NCBI GenBank assembly: GCA_035236585.1
Contig: CP141134.1
Location: 24,574,914 to 24,638,913, forward strand
DNA: 64,000 bases
Reading direction: 5' to 3'
Source of the DNA: Warburgia ugandensis
Taxonomy: Eukaryota; Streptophyta; Magnoliopsida; Canellales; Canellaceae
How positions within the stretch are numbered: the stretch's first letter is position 1; every line of letters begins with the position of its first letter. A program made the position numbers and the translations under genes. Of the stretch, positions 11,864 to 24,300 are shown in pieces. The notes beneath the pieces were generated by a model, which saw nothing but the letters and a program-made list of their open reading frames with translations, was not told where the DNA came from and searched no databases.

Positions 11864-13847
11864 AGAACTAAGTTCTCTAGCATTCCCTTAAAAGATTTCC
11901 ATTGGGAGAGAGTAATAAATCAGGAAGAAATCTATGTCTTGCCAACTTTGCTTCATTACTGATAACCTATAGGTGTCCAATAATAAAGCTTCAGATTTGT
12001 CCCTTAGTTTATTTTGGTATTAATCAATGATCAAAACCATTGATAATTCTCTTATTCATACAGGAATAAGTGAAATGAATTTTTCCTGAGGAGGATCGGA
12101 GTAGAGCAAGATATTTTCATCCTTGTCTTTTCTTTCTTACTCTTACTACAGGAGAAAAAGGAAGTAAGATTTTCCTTAATTCAATCAAGTTTTTGTTTAT
12201 GTTTTAATTATCTAAACCATTGGAAATAGTTTCCTAAGCCACAACAAGAAATTTTCATTGGTTTTCAAGAATTTCATTGAGTTTTGAATGAGATTTCTCT
12301 AAGACAATAGTAACAAGTACTATTCTACATTGTTATTGTGTATGATGAATAAGTCATATCGTGTATCAAATATCACCATTCAAGTTAGTTTTCTTTATCA
12401 TCTAATCATACTAATGGATTTCTTAACATTTAATTAAATAAGATAAGAAACTCCACTAAAAATTTCAATCTGAAAGTTGAAGAATATAATGGCTCAAGTG
12501 ATCAACTTCATCACATGCTTACTAATTAACACAAGCTGTAACACACTATTCTAATGCATGATAAATTGGCCACATTTCTGATAAAATATATTCATATATA
12601 TAAGTTTTATTGAAAATATAACCATACTAGTATATTCTTTGATATTCAATTATGCTAGGTACCAAATTTCATATAAAAATACAATACATAAGGTGGCGAA
12701 ATACTTGGCCAAAGTACCTTGTTCACCATGCTCATCGGTGTGAGCAGGAAAAACCTGCAACATCACTCACTAGTGACACTATCCTATGATTTTGTACTTT
12801 TATATCTCAGTACATTTGGCTGATTTTAGGTTGTGATATGTTGTTTTGAATATAATGAAGTAGGAAACAATTTGGCATGTGACAATGTCCCCGATAATTA
12901 TTGGTATTAAAATTTTATTTTTCTAGATGAAATACTAGCGACACTCCTTGAAGTTACAATTGCATAATGTAGGTGCAGGTTTCTCTTTAAATTCTGATCG
13001 AATTTGAGTGAAATTTGAGATAGAAATATTTAATGTTATTTTTTTATTTTATCTTTCCTTGTAATTTTTCTCTTTGTCAATCATTGTAACAAGCAAGTGA
13101 AAAAAGTAGTGAAAACTAATTATTTTAGCATTTTTTTAGAGTAGTTCTTTTCCTTATTTGTAGTTTAATTTAATTTACTTAAACTTTTATTACTTTAATT
13201 CAAATTTAATTAATTTATGTTATATTGGAAATTATGTTTGGATAGTTTATTTTTTCTTAAGATTAGAGTGATCCTAGAATAATATTGGGGAACAATAATC
13301 ATTAATTTCTAATGTTTTAAATGTCTTAGAAAATTTACTTTAAATTTATCTTAATTTAAAAAGACAAAATTCTCCCTAATACAATTCTTTGATTTAATGT
13401 CATACCTTTCATAAGAATACTTAAAATTTATCTTTGATTGATTGTGGTTAGGTTTTACATAGAATACTTAGGATTTGATAATCTATCTAGTTTCTAATGA
13501 TCAATGATTTTCAACTTTACTTTTCAAAGAAATCACATTCTGAGAAAATTATTGCAATTTTGATCTACTTTTTGAGTTATAAGGAGGAATAACAAGTGGT
13601 GGACCCTAATGCTAGTTTAGGTGATCTCTAATCCTAACCTTCAATCATAGTTTATTTTAATGATTCAAAGAAATCTAATATATTTGATGATTCATCACCT
13701 CATCATGTAACTTTTCTAGGGTAAATCTTTTAGGATAGTTAGAGTAGAATAATTTGGTGCTTTAAACTCCTAATATATCCTCCTTGTGAATTTGACCCTG
13801 CAATATTACAAATGACTAACTGTGTGCTTGCAAGAAAACTCTCAACA
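11641..13847. other. AT-rich spacer with CT microsatellite and an LTR-like end
   Basis: No protein-coding family is recognisable over 2.2 kb. A (CT)n run occupies 11835-11863. The plus strand ends at 13826-13847 with CTTGCAAGAAAACTCTCAACA, similar to the inner ends of the Athila LTRs in opposite orientation (CTTGCAGAAAACTCAACA). It abuts a truncated RNase H gene, so the right part may be an old solo or partial LTR. Its start could not be located. Confidence 0.4.
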
Positions 13848-14066
13848 CTTAGACCCAACTAAATGAGACCTGAACTTATCTAAGGTGTAGACAACTACAA
13901 AGATTTCCTTTTTCATGGAGGAATTGTTTAGTTAAGCACTATTAAGTGTTGTACTAGCTTAGTAGATAACATAAGGCTTTTAATCCTTTCTTTGTCCTCA
14001 TGCAACTCCTATAGTATAATCGATGGCATCACACATAATTTCAAAGGGTAGACTCCAATTAGGTGG
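13848..14066 (-). pseudogene. Athila-B RNase H fragment, truncated
   Basis: The minus strand reads IMCDAIDYTIGVA, then TLNSA and YTLDKFRSHLVGSK, the RNase H core of Athila elements. It ends at LVGSK, where unrelated sequence beginning TGTTGAGAGTTTTC (minus strand) takes over. Stops interrupt it, including one where neighbour copies have Gly-Gln. Confidence 0.75.
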
Positions 14067-15135
14067 TTACATGATAGGTACAGTGGTTAACTTACCTTTT
14101 AACTTTACAAAAGCTTCCTGACAATCATTAGTCCACTTAAAAGGGGTATCATTTGTAAGGAGGTGATATAAAGGTCCATATATGACACTAAAATCTTTAA
14201 TAAACCTCTTATAGAAACTTGCATGTCCTAAAAATGAGCGGATATCCTTAACTAATTTTGGGATAGGTAGATAAGTGATCAAATAAATCTTTGCTTTATC
14301 TAGCTCTATACCTTTAACTGAAACAATATGACCAAGTACAATTCTCTTGGGAACCATAAAATATCATTTCTCCTAACTCAGCATTAAGTTTTTCTCTTCA
14401 TAATGACTCAAGACTTTTCTTAAATTTTCATTGCATGTGTCAAATGAACACCTAAAATAAAAAATTCATTCATAAATACCTCTAACAATCACTCTACCAT
14501 ATCACTAAAAATACTTAGCATGCATCTCTAAAAATTGGTAGGAGCATAAAAAGGTAATCTTTTTTATAAGCAAAAGTCTAAAAGGACATGTAAAGGTGGT
14601 CTTTTCCTTATCCTTGAGTGTCATTTTTATCTGGTTATATCTAGAATAACCATATAGAAAATAATAATACTAGCGTCATGTAACCCCTTCTAATATTTGA
14701 TCAAAATGGAAAAAGAAAAATGGTCTTTCCTAGTGATAACTTTCAATTTTTAATAGTCAATGAATATACACCAACCCATGCTAACTTTAGTAGGAATTAA
14801 TTTATTATTGGCATTAGTGATTACTATCACTCCAGACTTCTTTGGAACCACTTGAATTAGACTCACTCATTTTCTATCACCTATGGGATAGATAATCCCC
14901 ACATCAAGCTATTTAAGGACTTCTGCTCTAACCACTTCTTTCATATTTAGATTCAATCTGCATTGTAATTGACAACATGGTTTGATATCGTCCTCTAGAT
15001 AAATACTATGGGTACAGATTAAAGGGTTGATTCCCTTTATATTAGTAATGGTCCATCCTATAGCACATTTGTATTACTTTAGATTATCTAGAAAGTGTTC
15101 CTCCTAATATTTTTCTAATTGCTAGAAAATTATCA
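14067..15135 (-). pseudogene. Athila-B reverse transcriptase remnant
   Basis: The connection part at 14067-14357 reads VPKRIVLGHIVSVKGIEL and FLGHASFYKRFIKDFS. Near 14475 the catalytic box reads FMNEF in place of the FMDDF kept in Athila-1 and Athila-2, so both catalytic Asp are changed (to Asn and Glu). Upstream parts near 14800-15060 match the N-terminal domain with several stops. This copy could not reverse-transcribe. Confidence 0.82.
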
Positions 15136-16097
15136 CTAAAAAGTCTCTTGTCCTAAATATGCATACTTTAAATTTGATGATAGATGTTTCAATTCAAGCT
15201 TACGAGGTTCAACATAGGATGGAATGGGGGTGGACTCCCTTTGTGGCAATTCCTCAAACCAAGGTTTCCATTTTTTTGTATCCATAACAAGCATAGAATC
15301 AAGGAGGGCATTAGCTTCCCCTATTAATGCATCCTCATTAAACTCATTAAAATGAGCCAAACTAGCCTAAAATAGGTCCAATAAGGAGGATGAAAGAATT
15401 GATATTTCACAACTAAATTGATCATTCTTACACTATGCAAGTCATCAGAGATATTAACAACTCACTTACAATTGTTAAAGATGTTTAGCTTTGATGTCAT
15501 ATTACCAAAGGAAAGTTTCATGATGCCATTTTGTAGTTAATTAAGGCATTGGACATTGCCAGAAATGGTTGTTCCAGAATGATTGGTATTTCATTTTTCT
15601 CATTCATTATTAGTTATGTATTCAGAACTAAAAATTCTGTAGGAAAGTAGAATTTATTCTACATAGACAAGAACATCTTATATTACCCTTCTTGGAATCT
15701 TAACCAAATGGTTAGCCAATTGGAGTGTAGTGGAAGTAGGTTTAAACTCACCCAGACCTAGCTATACATATATCAAGTACAATAGTAGGTTAATAGTAGA
15801 TCCTAAATCAAGTAAATCTTGATTAATTTTATAGTTGCCAATTATACAAGTGATAGTGCAACAACCTAGATCTTTGTATTGAGGTGGTGTATGATGTTGA
15901 AGAATAGGATTAACTTGTGCAGTCAAGAATGCCTTCTTTTGAACATATAGTCTTCTTTTTATAGTGCAAAGGTCTATTAGGAATTTGACATATGATGGGA
16001 TTTGTTTTATTGTGTCCAAGATTGGTATGTTGATCTTGACTTGCTTGAAAAGTTTCAAATTCTCATCAATAGAAGCAGACTTGGGAGTTTGCCACAA
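15136..16097 (-). pseudogene. Athila-B protease and linker remnant
   Basis: The piece at 15762-16097 reads QIPSYVKFLIDLCTIKRR, HHTPPQYKD and LLDLGSTINLLLYLIYV, with the protease Asp kept. A stop follows, and the rest of the protease continues in broken frames to about 15480. The linker piece at 15136-15360 reads AHFNEFNEDALIGEANALLD and PRKLELKHL, closely matching Athila-2. Confidence 0.8.
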
Positions 16098-17860
16098 CCT
16101 TTAAAGGACTGGAGTAGGAACAGGGCAAGGTCCAATGGGTGGGAGGGTTTCCTCATCTACGAAATTTTCTTTTTCATTATCCATAAGAGGTTCATGAACC
16201 TTGTTAGCCTTTATAGGACTATCCTTATCAATGACTTTATTGCTACGAAGAATGGTAACAATCCTAGTTTGTTCCATGGTTGAACTTGAAGACCCTATGT
16301 ACCAATTGCATGCATGCCTTTGGGGTTTGCTTGTGGTTGAGTAGGAAATGTCCCTTTATTGAGGGTCTGTATGAGTTAAGTTATGATGTTCTTCATCTCA
16401 TTCATGGATTATTCAAATTGAGCATTTTTCTTCTCCTAGTTTTGGATAAATTGATTGATTATTTTCTACTGGCCTCTTCGATGGGGTCATGTAGGGTCCA
16501 GGAGTAGCTGGTCCTTGATTTTATTGATAGGGTTGGTAGTGGGCCTATTGCTAGATATTAGCATTAGGTCCATTGCGCCAACTGAAATTTAGATGATTTT
16601 TCCAGTTAGGATTATGTCTCAAAGTATAGGGAAAAAGGATGTTTATATAAATTTAGGTCATTCACCTATTCATGATGCACATTCTAGAATGTTGGAATTG
16701 TGAGGCATTCTTGAGCTGTGTGTGAGATACTTTCACAAATATTGGACACCTACTTGACCTTCTTAGAAGAAGTTTCTCCCATGTCCATGGCTTTTATTTT
16801 TCTAGCTAGGGATGATATTTTAGCATTCATATTAAAATTTTCAGACTTAGCATACATTCTTCCCCTAGTAGATGTGATGGTGGACTTGGATTTATCTCAG
16901 TAATCTACTTTTTTTGAATCAGCCCAAGTTTGTGTATTCTTTTCTAGCTATTTCAAATACTCTTACGCCTCTTTAGGTTGTTTATTTAAAAATTTTCTAT
17001 TGTGAATCATTTCAACAAATTGATGCATATCAAAATTAAGTCCTTTATATAGAAGATAATGATATGCCAAGGTTTATATCCATGATGTGGTCAAGTTAAC
17101 AACAATTCCTTGAATCTTTTCTAGCAATGATAGAAATTCTCTTTATCCTTCTGAGTGAAGTTCGTGATTTTGTACCTTAGAGTATTAGTTTTATGCTTAG
17201 GAAAGAACTTTTTCATGAACTCCCTAGTCATCTCTTTGCCAAGTTCTTGTCAAACCTACTATACATTGAACCACATTTTAGCTTTTTTCCTTTAAGGAAA
17301 AAAGAAATAGCTTAAGCCTTACTGCATCTAATCCTAGATTTTGTATATTTTGACTAATGCATACTTCATCAAATTCCTTTAAATGTAAGTAAGGAGTCTC
17401 ACTATCCTACCCATGAAATTTAGAAAGTAATTGAATTACTCTCATTTTTAACTCTATTGTTCCAACATTTTGAGGTAGAATGACACATGAAGGTATGTTG
17501 GTGAATGTATTGAAGGTAATCTCTCAAATTTCTTCTATAAGGATTTTAGTTCTGCCAATTGTCCCCATATGCACTTTGTTGTATCCTATTCTTGGTTATT
17601 ATTTCTCCTATCTTTAGGTGGTGGATGATTCCTCCTTGGTGGAAGGTCATCATTACTGTCCATTAGAGGTGGTAGGTCATCAATTAATAGAGGTTGATGA
17701 TCATCTCTAAAATTTCTCTAACGTAGATAACCCCCTTGACCAACTAGTGAATTAGCCACCAATGACAGTTGATCTGGTTGTATGGATTGTTGAAGTACTT
17801 TGACTAACCTTTTGGTTTTTTCGCATATCCAAAATTACATACAATGAAAGAGTTTTTTAT
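16098..17860 (-). pseudogene. Athila-B gag remnant
   Basis: Alignment to the gag of Athila-2 and Athila-3 is visible in short blocks on the minus strand, including the region before the protease and the retrotransposon-gag block near 17250-17500. Stops are frequent and no frame is long. The plus-strand open frames at 16002-16507 are shadows of this gene. Confidence 0.6.
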
Positions 17861-18828
17861 TATTATAGTTTTTTAAAGTTTTTTGTAAAGAAAACTAAAT
17901 TCGAAGATGCAACCTAGTGTAGAATGATGCACTAATAAAGAATACAATCAAACAATCCTATGTCTACCAAGTTATAATGTTTTGATTTTCTTGAACTGCT
18001 TCAAGGGAGTACCTTTTAAATTATCCTAATATAGATAGCTTCTCCTCTCTTTTAGACTTGTTCTATTGCCTAAAAGTTAGATCTTTGCTAATCAGTTGCT
18101 TCACACTCGCCTTAGTTAGTTATAGGTAATCTAAGTCCTAGAATGTGTTAGCAGAGCTAGTCATTTAAAAACAAACAAAGTGATTAAGTACAGGGCTATT
18201 AGAGTGACCATAGATCACCTCCTTCTAAGTGGGTCTTGTGATCTTGAAGGCTTCATAGGTCTTATAGGGTGAAAGGTGATGATTAACTTAGGTGGGCCAA
18301 AATGTGGTGATAAAATCCACCCTTGATCTTATAGGGTATGGTGCCCTTAATATTCGGTTTCCGTTCACTATGACAGTTTAATTAGCATATATATCACCTT
18401 AAAGTGAGTAAATGTGTCCTATGAATGCAATGAAAAATGGGAAACTAATGCAACAACCCTAGAAAGCATGTAACAAGTAAGATGGATGCAATCTATATGA
18501 AAATATACAGCCAAACAATAATGTAAAATTAAATTAACAAGAAAAAACCTAAATTAGTAAAGGAAATGAGTGAGGTAGACCTTATGATGGGGTCTTAGAT
18601 TTAAGTTGTTTGGCAAAAGGGTAAATAATTTACAACCACCTCCACTTTCGCAATAAGATGGTTTTACCCATGACCTTTATTATTACAACATTTTTAATTA
18701 CAATTAAAGTTCAAATACAAGTCGTCCTCACTATAATTCCTCTCAAAAATAAAAATAATAAAGAAAAATATCCTAATTCGATGGTGTTTTGGCCACACAA
18801 TCACCTCTTGGCAACGACAACAAAACCT
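17861..18828 (-). other. Athila-B leader and primer site
   Basis: Non-coding leader homologous to the leaders of the other copies (shared ACCCTTGATCTTATAGGG block near 18320). The primer site lies at about 18803-18822; on the minus strand TTGTCGTTGCCAAGA retains the centre of the tRNA-Asp-complementary site with changes at its ends. Confidence 0.55.
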
Positions 18829-20449
18829 TATTTGGGTTTTCCTGCAAGTGCACATTGGTGAATGGTAATATTATGCATGGTCGAATCCACATAGAGGATA
18901 TAGTATGGAATTAGAGTACCAAGAATTAGTCACACCGCTTACCTATTTTCTTTTATAACTCAAGAATTAAATTGAAATTACAATTACAACCTCCAAAGGT
19001 ATTTTCTTTGAAAAAATAATTTAAAAAATTGTAAACATTAAAAAACTTAAATAATTCATCAAATTCTAAGTATTCTATGTAATCCAAACTATAATGGATC
19101 ATATACTAAACACCAAAAATAAAGATGAATTAAAAGAGATATAAAGTAAACAAAGAAAACTAGGAGAGTGATAATAGTAATCACCACTATAAAACATAGT
19201 TTCTATACACATGAAAAATAATAGGGTTCTCACTTTGTGCTCTTTGTTTGATGCGTTCTTGAATCCAAATTAGAAATATAAAACATGGATCTTCTTATCC
19301 TTGGTATCTTCTACCCAAAGAAATAAATTTTAGAGATTTTTATCCACTATAGAAGTAGGAATTGTCGCATGAAGTACCCCTATTCACTAACTCATGGTTG
19401 CATTGTCCATAGTCCGCAACCTTTGAATTTCTTTGAGATTTTCATCATTTTTTTCACTCCTGTGATATGGTATTTATAGAAGAATTGGAGGTTGATTTTG
19501 TTCATTTCCCCCCCTCTAATTTCTCTTTTTCCCAAGCAATTATAAATTACATTGAGTTTCTAAGTTTTGCTTGATTTCCAACTTAGAAAACTATTTTAGA
19601 CTGGGAAACTTCCTCTTTCCTTCTCGTCAATGCGCATTTTTTTTTCTCTCCAAATTTTCACTTTTCTCGTCTCTCTCCATATTCTAGCCAAGTAAGACAA
19701 ATGTGGTATCCAAGCAGCTAGTAATTCAATAGAACCATTCATACTATGGGCCATACTCAAATATTTTAATACTGAAGAAATATTTTGGATTTTTTTACGA
19801 TCAAGGCCATCCATCAGTTAAGATTTATCCATCAATATCTTTCAAATACTATCTTACCCATCTTATCTTTCATCTCCCATGGAATTATCTTGATTCAATC
19901 CTAGACGTAAAGTCTTCTGATCTTGGCCCAAAAAGAATAATTTTTAAAGATCTAATACATTGATAATGTCCATCTTAATAATACCTTCACATCCATGACC
20001 AATCATTCTATGGATGCCAAACTCTAAGGTATTTTTTAGAGAGATCTTAATGTTTAGAGCTACATCACTTTGATTGCCATTGATTTTCTTTGATCCTATC
20101 TTGATTCAATCTAGATCCTCCAAATTCATCACAAATTGATCATAGTCATCCATTTCAATCTAAGCTTGATCAGAGTTTCAAAATATTGAAAAACTTGATC
20201 TAGCCACTTGGATCTCGATGTACCACCTATAAAACATAGAAAAATGCCTAATTAATAGGATACAATATGTGTTTTTGCATATATTAACTTCAGATCTTCA
20301 TCTTACCTTAAAGATTCATCAATTTAAGGTTAGATTCTAAAATTTTCAATTGATATATTTTTCATATAATTTTCTAATTGATGTCCTAAAAATATATCAA
20401 GCATATGCTAAATGAGGGTAATTTATACAAAACAATGGGTAATTGAACA
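18829..20449 (-). repeat. LTR shared by Athila-B and Athila-C
   Basis: The left side is bordered by a primer site and gag leader (as in a 5' LTR) and the right side by a polypurine tract and integrase end (as in a 3' LTR). On the minus strand it starts TGTTCAATT at 20449. The other end (TTTGGGTTTTCCTGCAAGTGCAC) aligns with TTGAGTTTTCTGCAAGTGCAC at 31519 in the left LTR of Athila-2. It is about 1.6 kb, shorter than the LTRs of the other copies. Confidence 0.75.
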
Positions 20450-21479
20450 TAACCCCAACCCGCATTTTACTAGTCTCGAGCAAATCATGTGAAGATTTAT
20501 TTTATTAAAAGTGATACAAATTGTTAATTTCATAGGTACTCACTATTACATTTAGCATATGCAGTAAGCCTTTGAACCCCTAGATTACCTCTAATAGACA
20601 AGTTAGGCCTCATGAGGGTTTGTAGAAAAATTTATCTATGAGAAATTTCTTTTATTGATATTCAACTTATCACTTTAACATGCTAAAATAATAACAATAA
20701 TAATTCAAAACATTACTCAAATGCTAACAAAATTTCATTTAGACTTAGATCTCAGAGTGAAGTGTCTTTGTACGTTCTACATATACAGTAGATCTTTATT
20801 TCTAAGTAAGCAATAACTCTTGACCTCCATTTGAAATATGTTCCAACCTCAATCATCACTAAAATATATACACTCAAAAATGAAACTCTTAGAAAAAGGT
20901 AAAATATATCTCTCTTTAATACATGAGTAGAATCAACAAGACAAAAAATATTTCACATATACTCATAAAAGAACGAGTGTTACTAAGAAATTTTACTTAT
21001 CTCTTTAAATAGGATGTTATTACCAAGAAATTTAGAAATACTACTCCTTATATTTCCATCCATTCATATCCTCATTAAGATTATATTCCTCATAGAATCA
21101 ATAGATCTTAAACTGGAATGAAATATAGGCTTAGGATATGGTTATAAAAGAAAGGGTATATAGGGATTAAAAATCTTCAAAAACAAGTATAGGTCTTCTC
21201 CTAGAAAGTTTAAATTATTCTTTTTATTTTTTTTTAAGTGAACATTCTTTTTGCAACTTTTTTCTTTTCTTTGTTCTTTTACTCTTTATTAGAACTTTGA
21301 AATCTCTTTGAAGAATTTTTCTTTTCTTAATATTCACTTCTCTACTTTTATTGCAACTTAAAAATATATCTTCAACTATCTCTAACTTAATTTTCCTAGA
21401 CAAGAGCTAATGGTTATTTTATATTGGGTTAATATGTGTAAAGATAAGTCCTTTAAGAAAGGGTTTAAATGTTGACCAT
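20450..21479 (-). other. Athila-C polypurine tract and shortened 3' region
   Basis: The minus strand GGTTGGGGTTA at 20450-20460 directly precedes the LTR start and is the polypurine tract. The rest is non-coding and aligns with the 3' regions of Athila-1 and Athila-2 (shared TCTACATATACAGTAGATCTTT near 20780). The portion with the G-rich GGTTGGGGGTGTAGA motif found in the other copies is missing. Confidence 0.6.
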
Positions 21480-22700
21480 TTACCTTAAAAGTATGATCAT
21501 TCCTAGTATCATCCATCTCAATAGTCCCATATGGAAAAGCTTCTTTAACAATGTATGGGCTGGTCCATCGAGATCCAAACTTCCTGGGAAGAGATGAAGC
21601 CTAAAATTATAAAGTAAAACTTTCTGAGATGGAGTAAAGGATTTTCTCATAATGTTTTTATCATGAAAAACTTCCATTTTTTCCTTATAAATCCTATTAC
21701 TCTCATATGCTTCCTGACTGATTTCTTCCACGTCATTTAGCTAGAGGTTTCTATGAGAGCATACTTTATATATGTTACAATTAAACATTTTAATAGCCCT
21801 GTAAGCTTTATGCCCCAATTCCAACAGCAAATGACAAGCTTTTCCATACACAATAAGATATGGAAACATACCAATCGGGCTTTTATATGCAGTCCTGTAT
21901 GTCGAAAGTGCTTGATCAATCTAAGAGACCAATCTTTATGATCGGGGTTAACAGTTTTTTGAAGAATTTGTTTAATAGCCTCATTAGAAATTTCCTACTT
22001 GTCCACTTGTTTGTGGGTGATATGATGTTGCAACTTTATATGTGATATTATATTTCTTTATAAAAGCTTCAAAAGTTTTGTTGCAAAAATGTGTACTGCT
22101 ATCACTAATAATGGTTTGAGGTGTTCAAAAATCTAGAAAAGATATTTTCTTTTAAAAACTTAACCACTATTTTATGATCATTATTCCTACATAGAATAGC
22201 CTCTATCCATTTTGTAACGTAGTCTACTGCTACTAAAATATACACATATCCAAAAGAAGGTGGGAATGGCCCTATGAAATCAATGCCCAAACAATCAAAT
22301 ACTTCATCTACAAGAATAGGATTCAGAGGTATCATATTTCTACAAGTTATTCTCCTAACTTTTAACAGCTCACATATTTTATAGAACTCATGTGTGTCCT
22401 TAAAATAGTGGGCTGGTAAAAACCACACTACAAAAATTTTACAATTCTTTTCTATACTAAAAAATGTTCTTCACATGCTTTATAATGATAGAAGGAGATG
22501 ACACTATTTTGTTCTATGTCAGGTGTTTACTTGATCTAGGTAGTGCTTAAATAAATAAAGATCATCCCAAAAGTAATGCTTTATATTAGAGAATTTTTTT
22601 TGCATTACTTACTTACCTCAATGTTTAAGAATCTTCCCTGTGACTAAATAATTTTTAATATTTGTAAACTAGGGAGGATGGAAGACATGAAAAAGTTGCT
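21480..22700 (-). pseudogene. Athila-C integrase remnant
   Basis: The piece at 22105-22428 reads CRNMIPLNPILVDEVFD, CLGIDFIGPFPPSFGY (first catalytic Asp) and YVTKWIEA. In another frame near 22110 lies TIISDSSTHFC with the second Asp. The C-terminal piece at 21480-21731 reads NIMRKSFTPSQKVLLYN. Frames shift between the parts, so the gene is dead, although the recognisable catalytic residues remain. Confidence 0.8.
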
Positions 22701-23196
22701 AATTAGGGATTGTATCCTTAATAGGCAACTCATCTAAAGGTTTTGTTAAGATAAGTCTAGAAAGATGGTTAGCTACTATATTTTCTACTCCTTATGATCT
22801 TTAATTTTAGTGTCAAATTCTTAGAGTAGAAGAATCCATCTAAATAGTCTTGGTTTAGCTTCCTTCTTAGAAAGAAGGTACTTAAGTGCTAATGATGAGT
22901 GAATATGACTATCTTAGAGCCAACCAAGTAGGACATAAACTTATCCAAGGCATAGATAACTACAAGGAGTTCCTTTTTCATGGTGGAATAGTTCAGTTGA
23001 GTATTATTAAGTGTTCTACTAGCATAGTAGATAACATAAGGCTTTTTATCCTTTCTTTCTCCTAATATTTCTCCTACAACATTATTGATGACATCATACA
23101 TAATTTCAAAGGGTAGACTCCAATTAGGTAATTGCATGATAGGTGCTGTGACTAACTTATCTTTTAACATTGCAAAAGCTTCTTGACAATCTTTAG
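22701..23196 (-). pseudogene. Athila-C RNase H remnant
   Basis: The piece at 22889-23170 reads IMYDVINNVVGEILGERKD, YYASRTLNNTQLNYST, KELLVVIYALDKF and YLVGSKIVIFTHH. The Asp of the final motif (TDH in Athila-3-like copies, IDH in Athila-2) is His here. The first Asp and the Glu remain. Degenerate sequence follows toward integrase. Confidence 0.8.
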
Positions 23197-23236
23197 TCTA
23201 CTCAAAAGGGGTATCATTTGTAAGGAGGTGACATAA

Positions 23237-23273
<37 letters not shown>

Positions 23274-24248
23274 ACACTAAAATCTTTAATACACATACTA
23301 CAGAAACTTGCATGCCCTAAAAATGAGCGGATATCTCTAACAAATTTTTGGATAGGTAGTTTAGTGATGAAATCATTTTTTGTTTTATCTACCTTTATAC
23401 ATTTAGATGAAAAAATATGACCAAGTACAATTTTGTTGGGAACCATAAAATGACATTTCTCCTAAATCAACACTAAGTTTTTCTCTTCACAACGACTAAA
23501 GCCTTTTATTAAATTTTCAAGAGGTGTCAAATGAATCACCAAGAATATAAAATCATCTATAAAGACCTTTAAAATTCACTCTACCATATCACTAAAAATA
23601 CTTAGCATGCATCTCTAAGAAGTAGCTGGAGTATTATATAATCCAAATGGTAGCCTTTTATAATCAAAAGTTCTAAAAGGACATGTAAAGGTGGTCTTTT
23701 CTTTATCCTCAGGTGTAATTTTTATCTGATTATATCGAGAATAACCATATAGAAAATAGTAATACTAGTGTCCTGAAACCCTTTCTGACATTTGATCAGC
23801 AAATGGCAAACAAAAATGGTCCTTCCTAGTGATAAGATTCGATTTTTTATGGTCAATACATATACATCAACTTGTGATAATTATAGTGGGAATTAATTCA
23901 TTGCTGGCATTAGTGATCATTGTTACTCCAGACTTCTTTGGAACCACTTGAGTTGGATTCGCTCATTTTCTATCACTTATGTGATAGATGAGGCCCACAT
24001 TACGCAATTTAAGGACTTCTGCTCTAACCACTTCTTTCATATTTTGATTCAATATGCATTGCAGTATAGGTTAAAGGGTTAATACCCTCTATATTAGCAA
24101 TGATCCATCCTATTGCACCTTTGTGTTCCTTTAGAGTATCTAATAATTGTTAATGCTAACATGTTTCTAATTAGAAGAAAATTATCATAGAAAAAGTCTT
24201 GTTTTCTCTTAAATATGCATACTTTAAATCTTGTGGTAAAGGTTTCAG
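23197..24248 (-). pseudogene. Athila-C reverse transcriptase remnant with internal GT microsatellite
   Basis: The connection part at 23198-23446 reads VPNKIVLGHIFSS and SFLGHASFC, then an alternating His-Thr run encoded by the GT repeat, then PLCHLLTNDTPFE. Near 23565 the catalytic box reads FIDDF, keeping both Asp. The upstream palm and finger regions match other copies to about 24130 with stops. The gene is cut off at 24248, before protease. Confidence 0.82.
23239..23270. repeat. (GT)16 microsatellite inside the RT remnant
   Basis: A pure GT run of 32 bases lies in the reverse transcriptase connection region. The equivalent position in Athila-B (near 14170) has no such run. It is an expansion after the copies diverged. 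Confidence 0.95.
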
Positions 24249-24300
24249 CAAATGATATATTTTTCATAAATTTTTTAAATAATGTCCTAAAAATATATCA
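24249..24300 (-). repeat. LTR scrap of Athila-C
   Basis: The sequence ATATATTTTTCATAAATTTT and GTCCTAAAAATATATCAA matches the outer part of the shared LTR at about 20350-20402. It follows the broken reverse transcriptase directly and ends where the chromovirus fragment begins, marking a large internal deletion. Confidence 0.65.

Larger units (their letters stand above)
13848..20449 (-). mobile_element. Athila-B: truncated Athila body with 5' LTR
   Basis: On the minus strand this holds LTR (18829-20449), primer site, leader, gag, protease, reverse transcriptase and the first part of RNase H, then stops at 13848. Integrase, the 3' region and a 3' LTR are absent. Its LTR also serves as the 3' LTR of the next body (C). 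All coding parts are broken. Confidence 0.8.
18829..24300 (-). mobile_element. Athila-C: Athila body lacking gag and protease
   Basis: On the minus strand it holds an LTR scrap (24249-24300), reverse transcriptase, RNase H, integrase, a short 3' region, polypurine tract and the shared LTR. Gag, protease, leader and most of the 5' LTR are deleted. The 3' region is about 0.7 kb shorter than in the other copies. Confidence 0.78.

Noticed and set aside
12880-12915. TCCCCGATAATTATTGGTATT as a possible primer site for an LTR ending at 13847
   Set aside because: Too diverged from the tRNA-Asp site and no LTR end could be placed next to it.
16002-16903. Plus-strand frames with hydrophobic stretches
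   Set aside because: Antisense of the gag and protease remnant of Athila-B.
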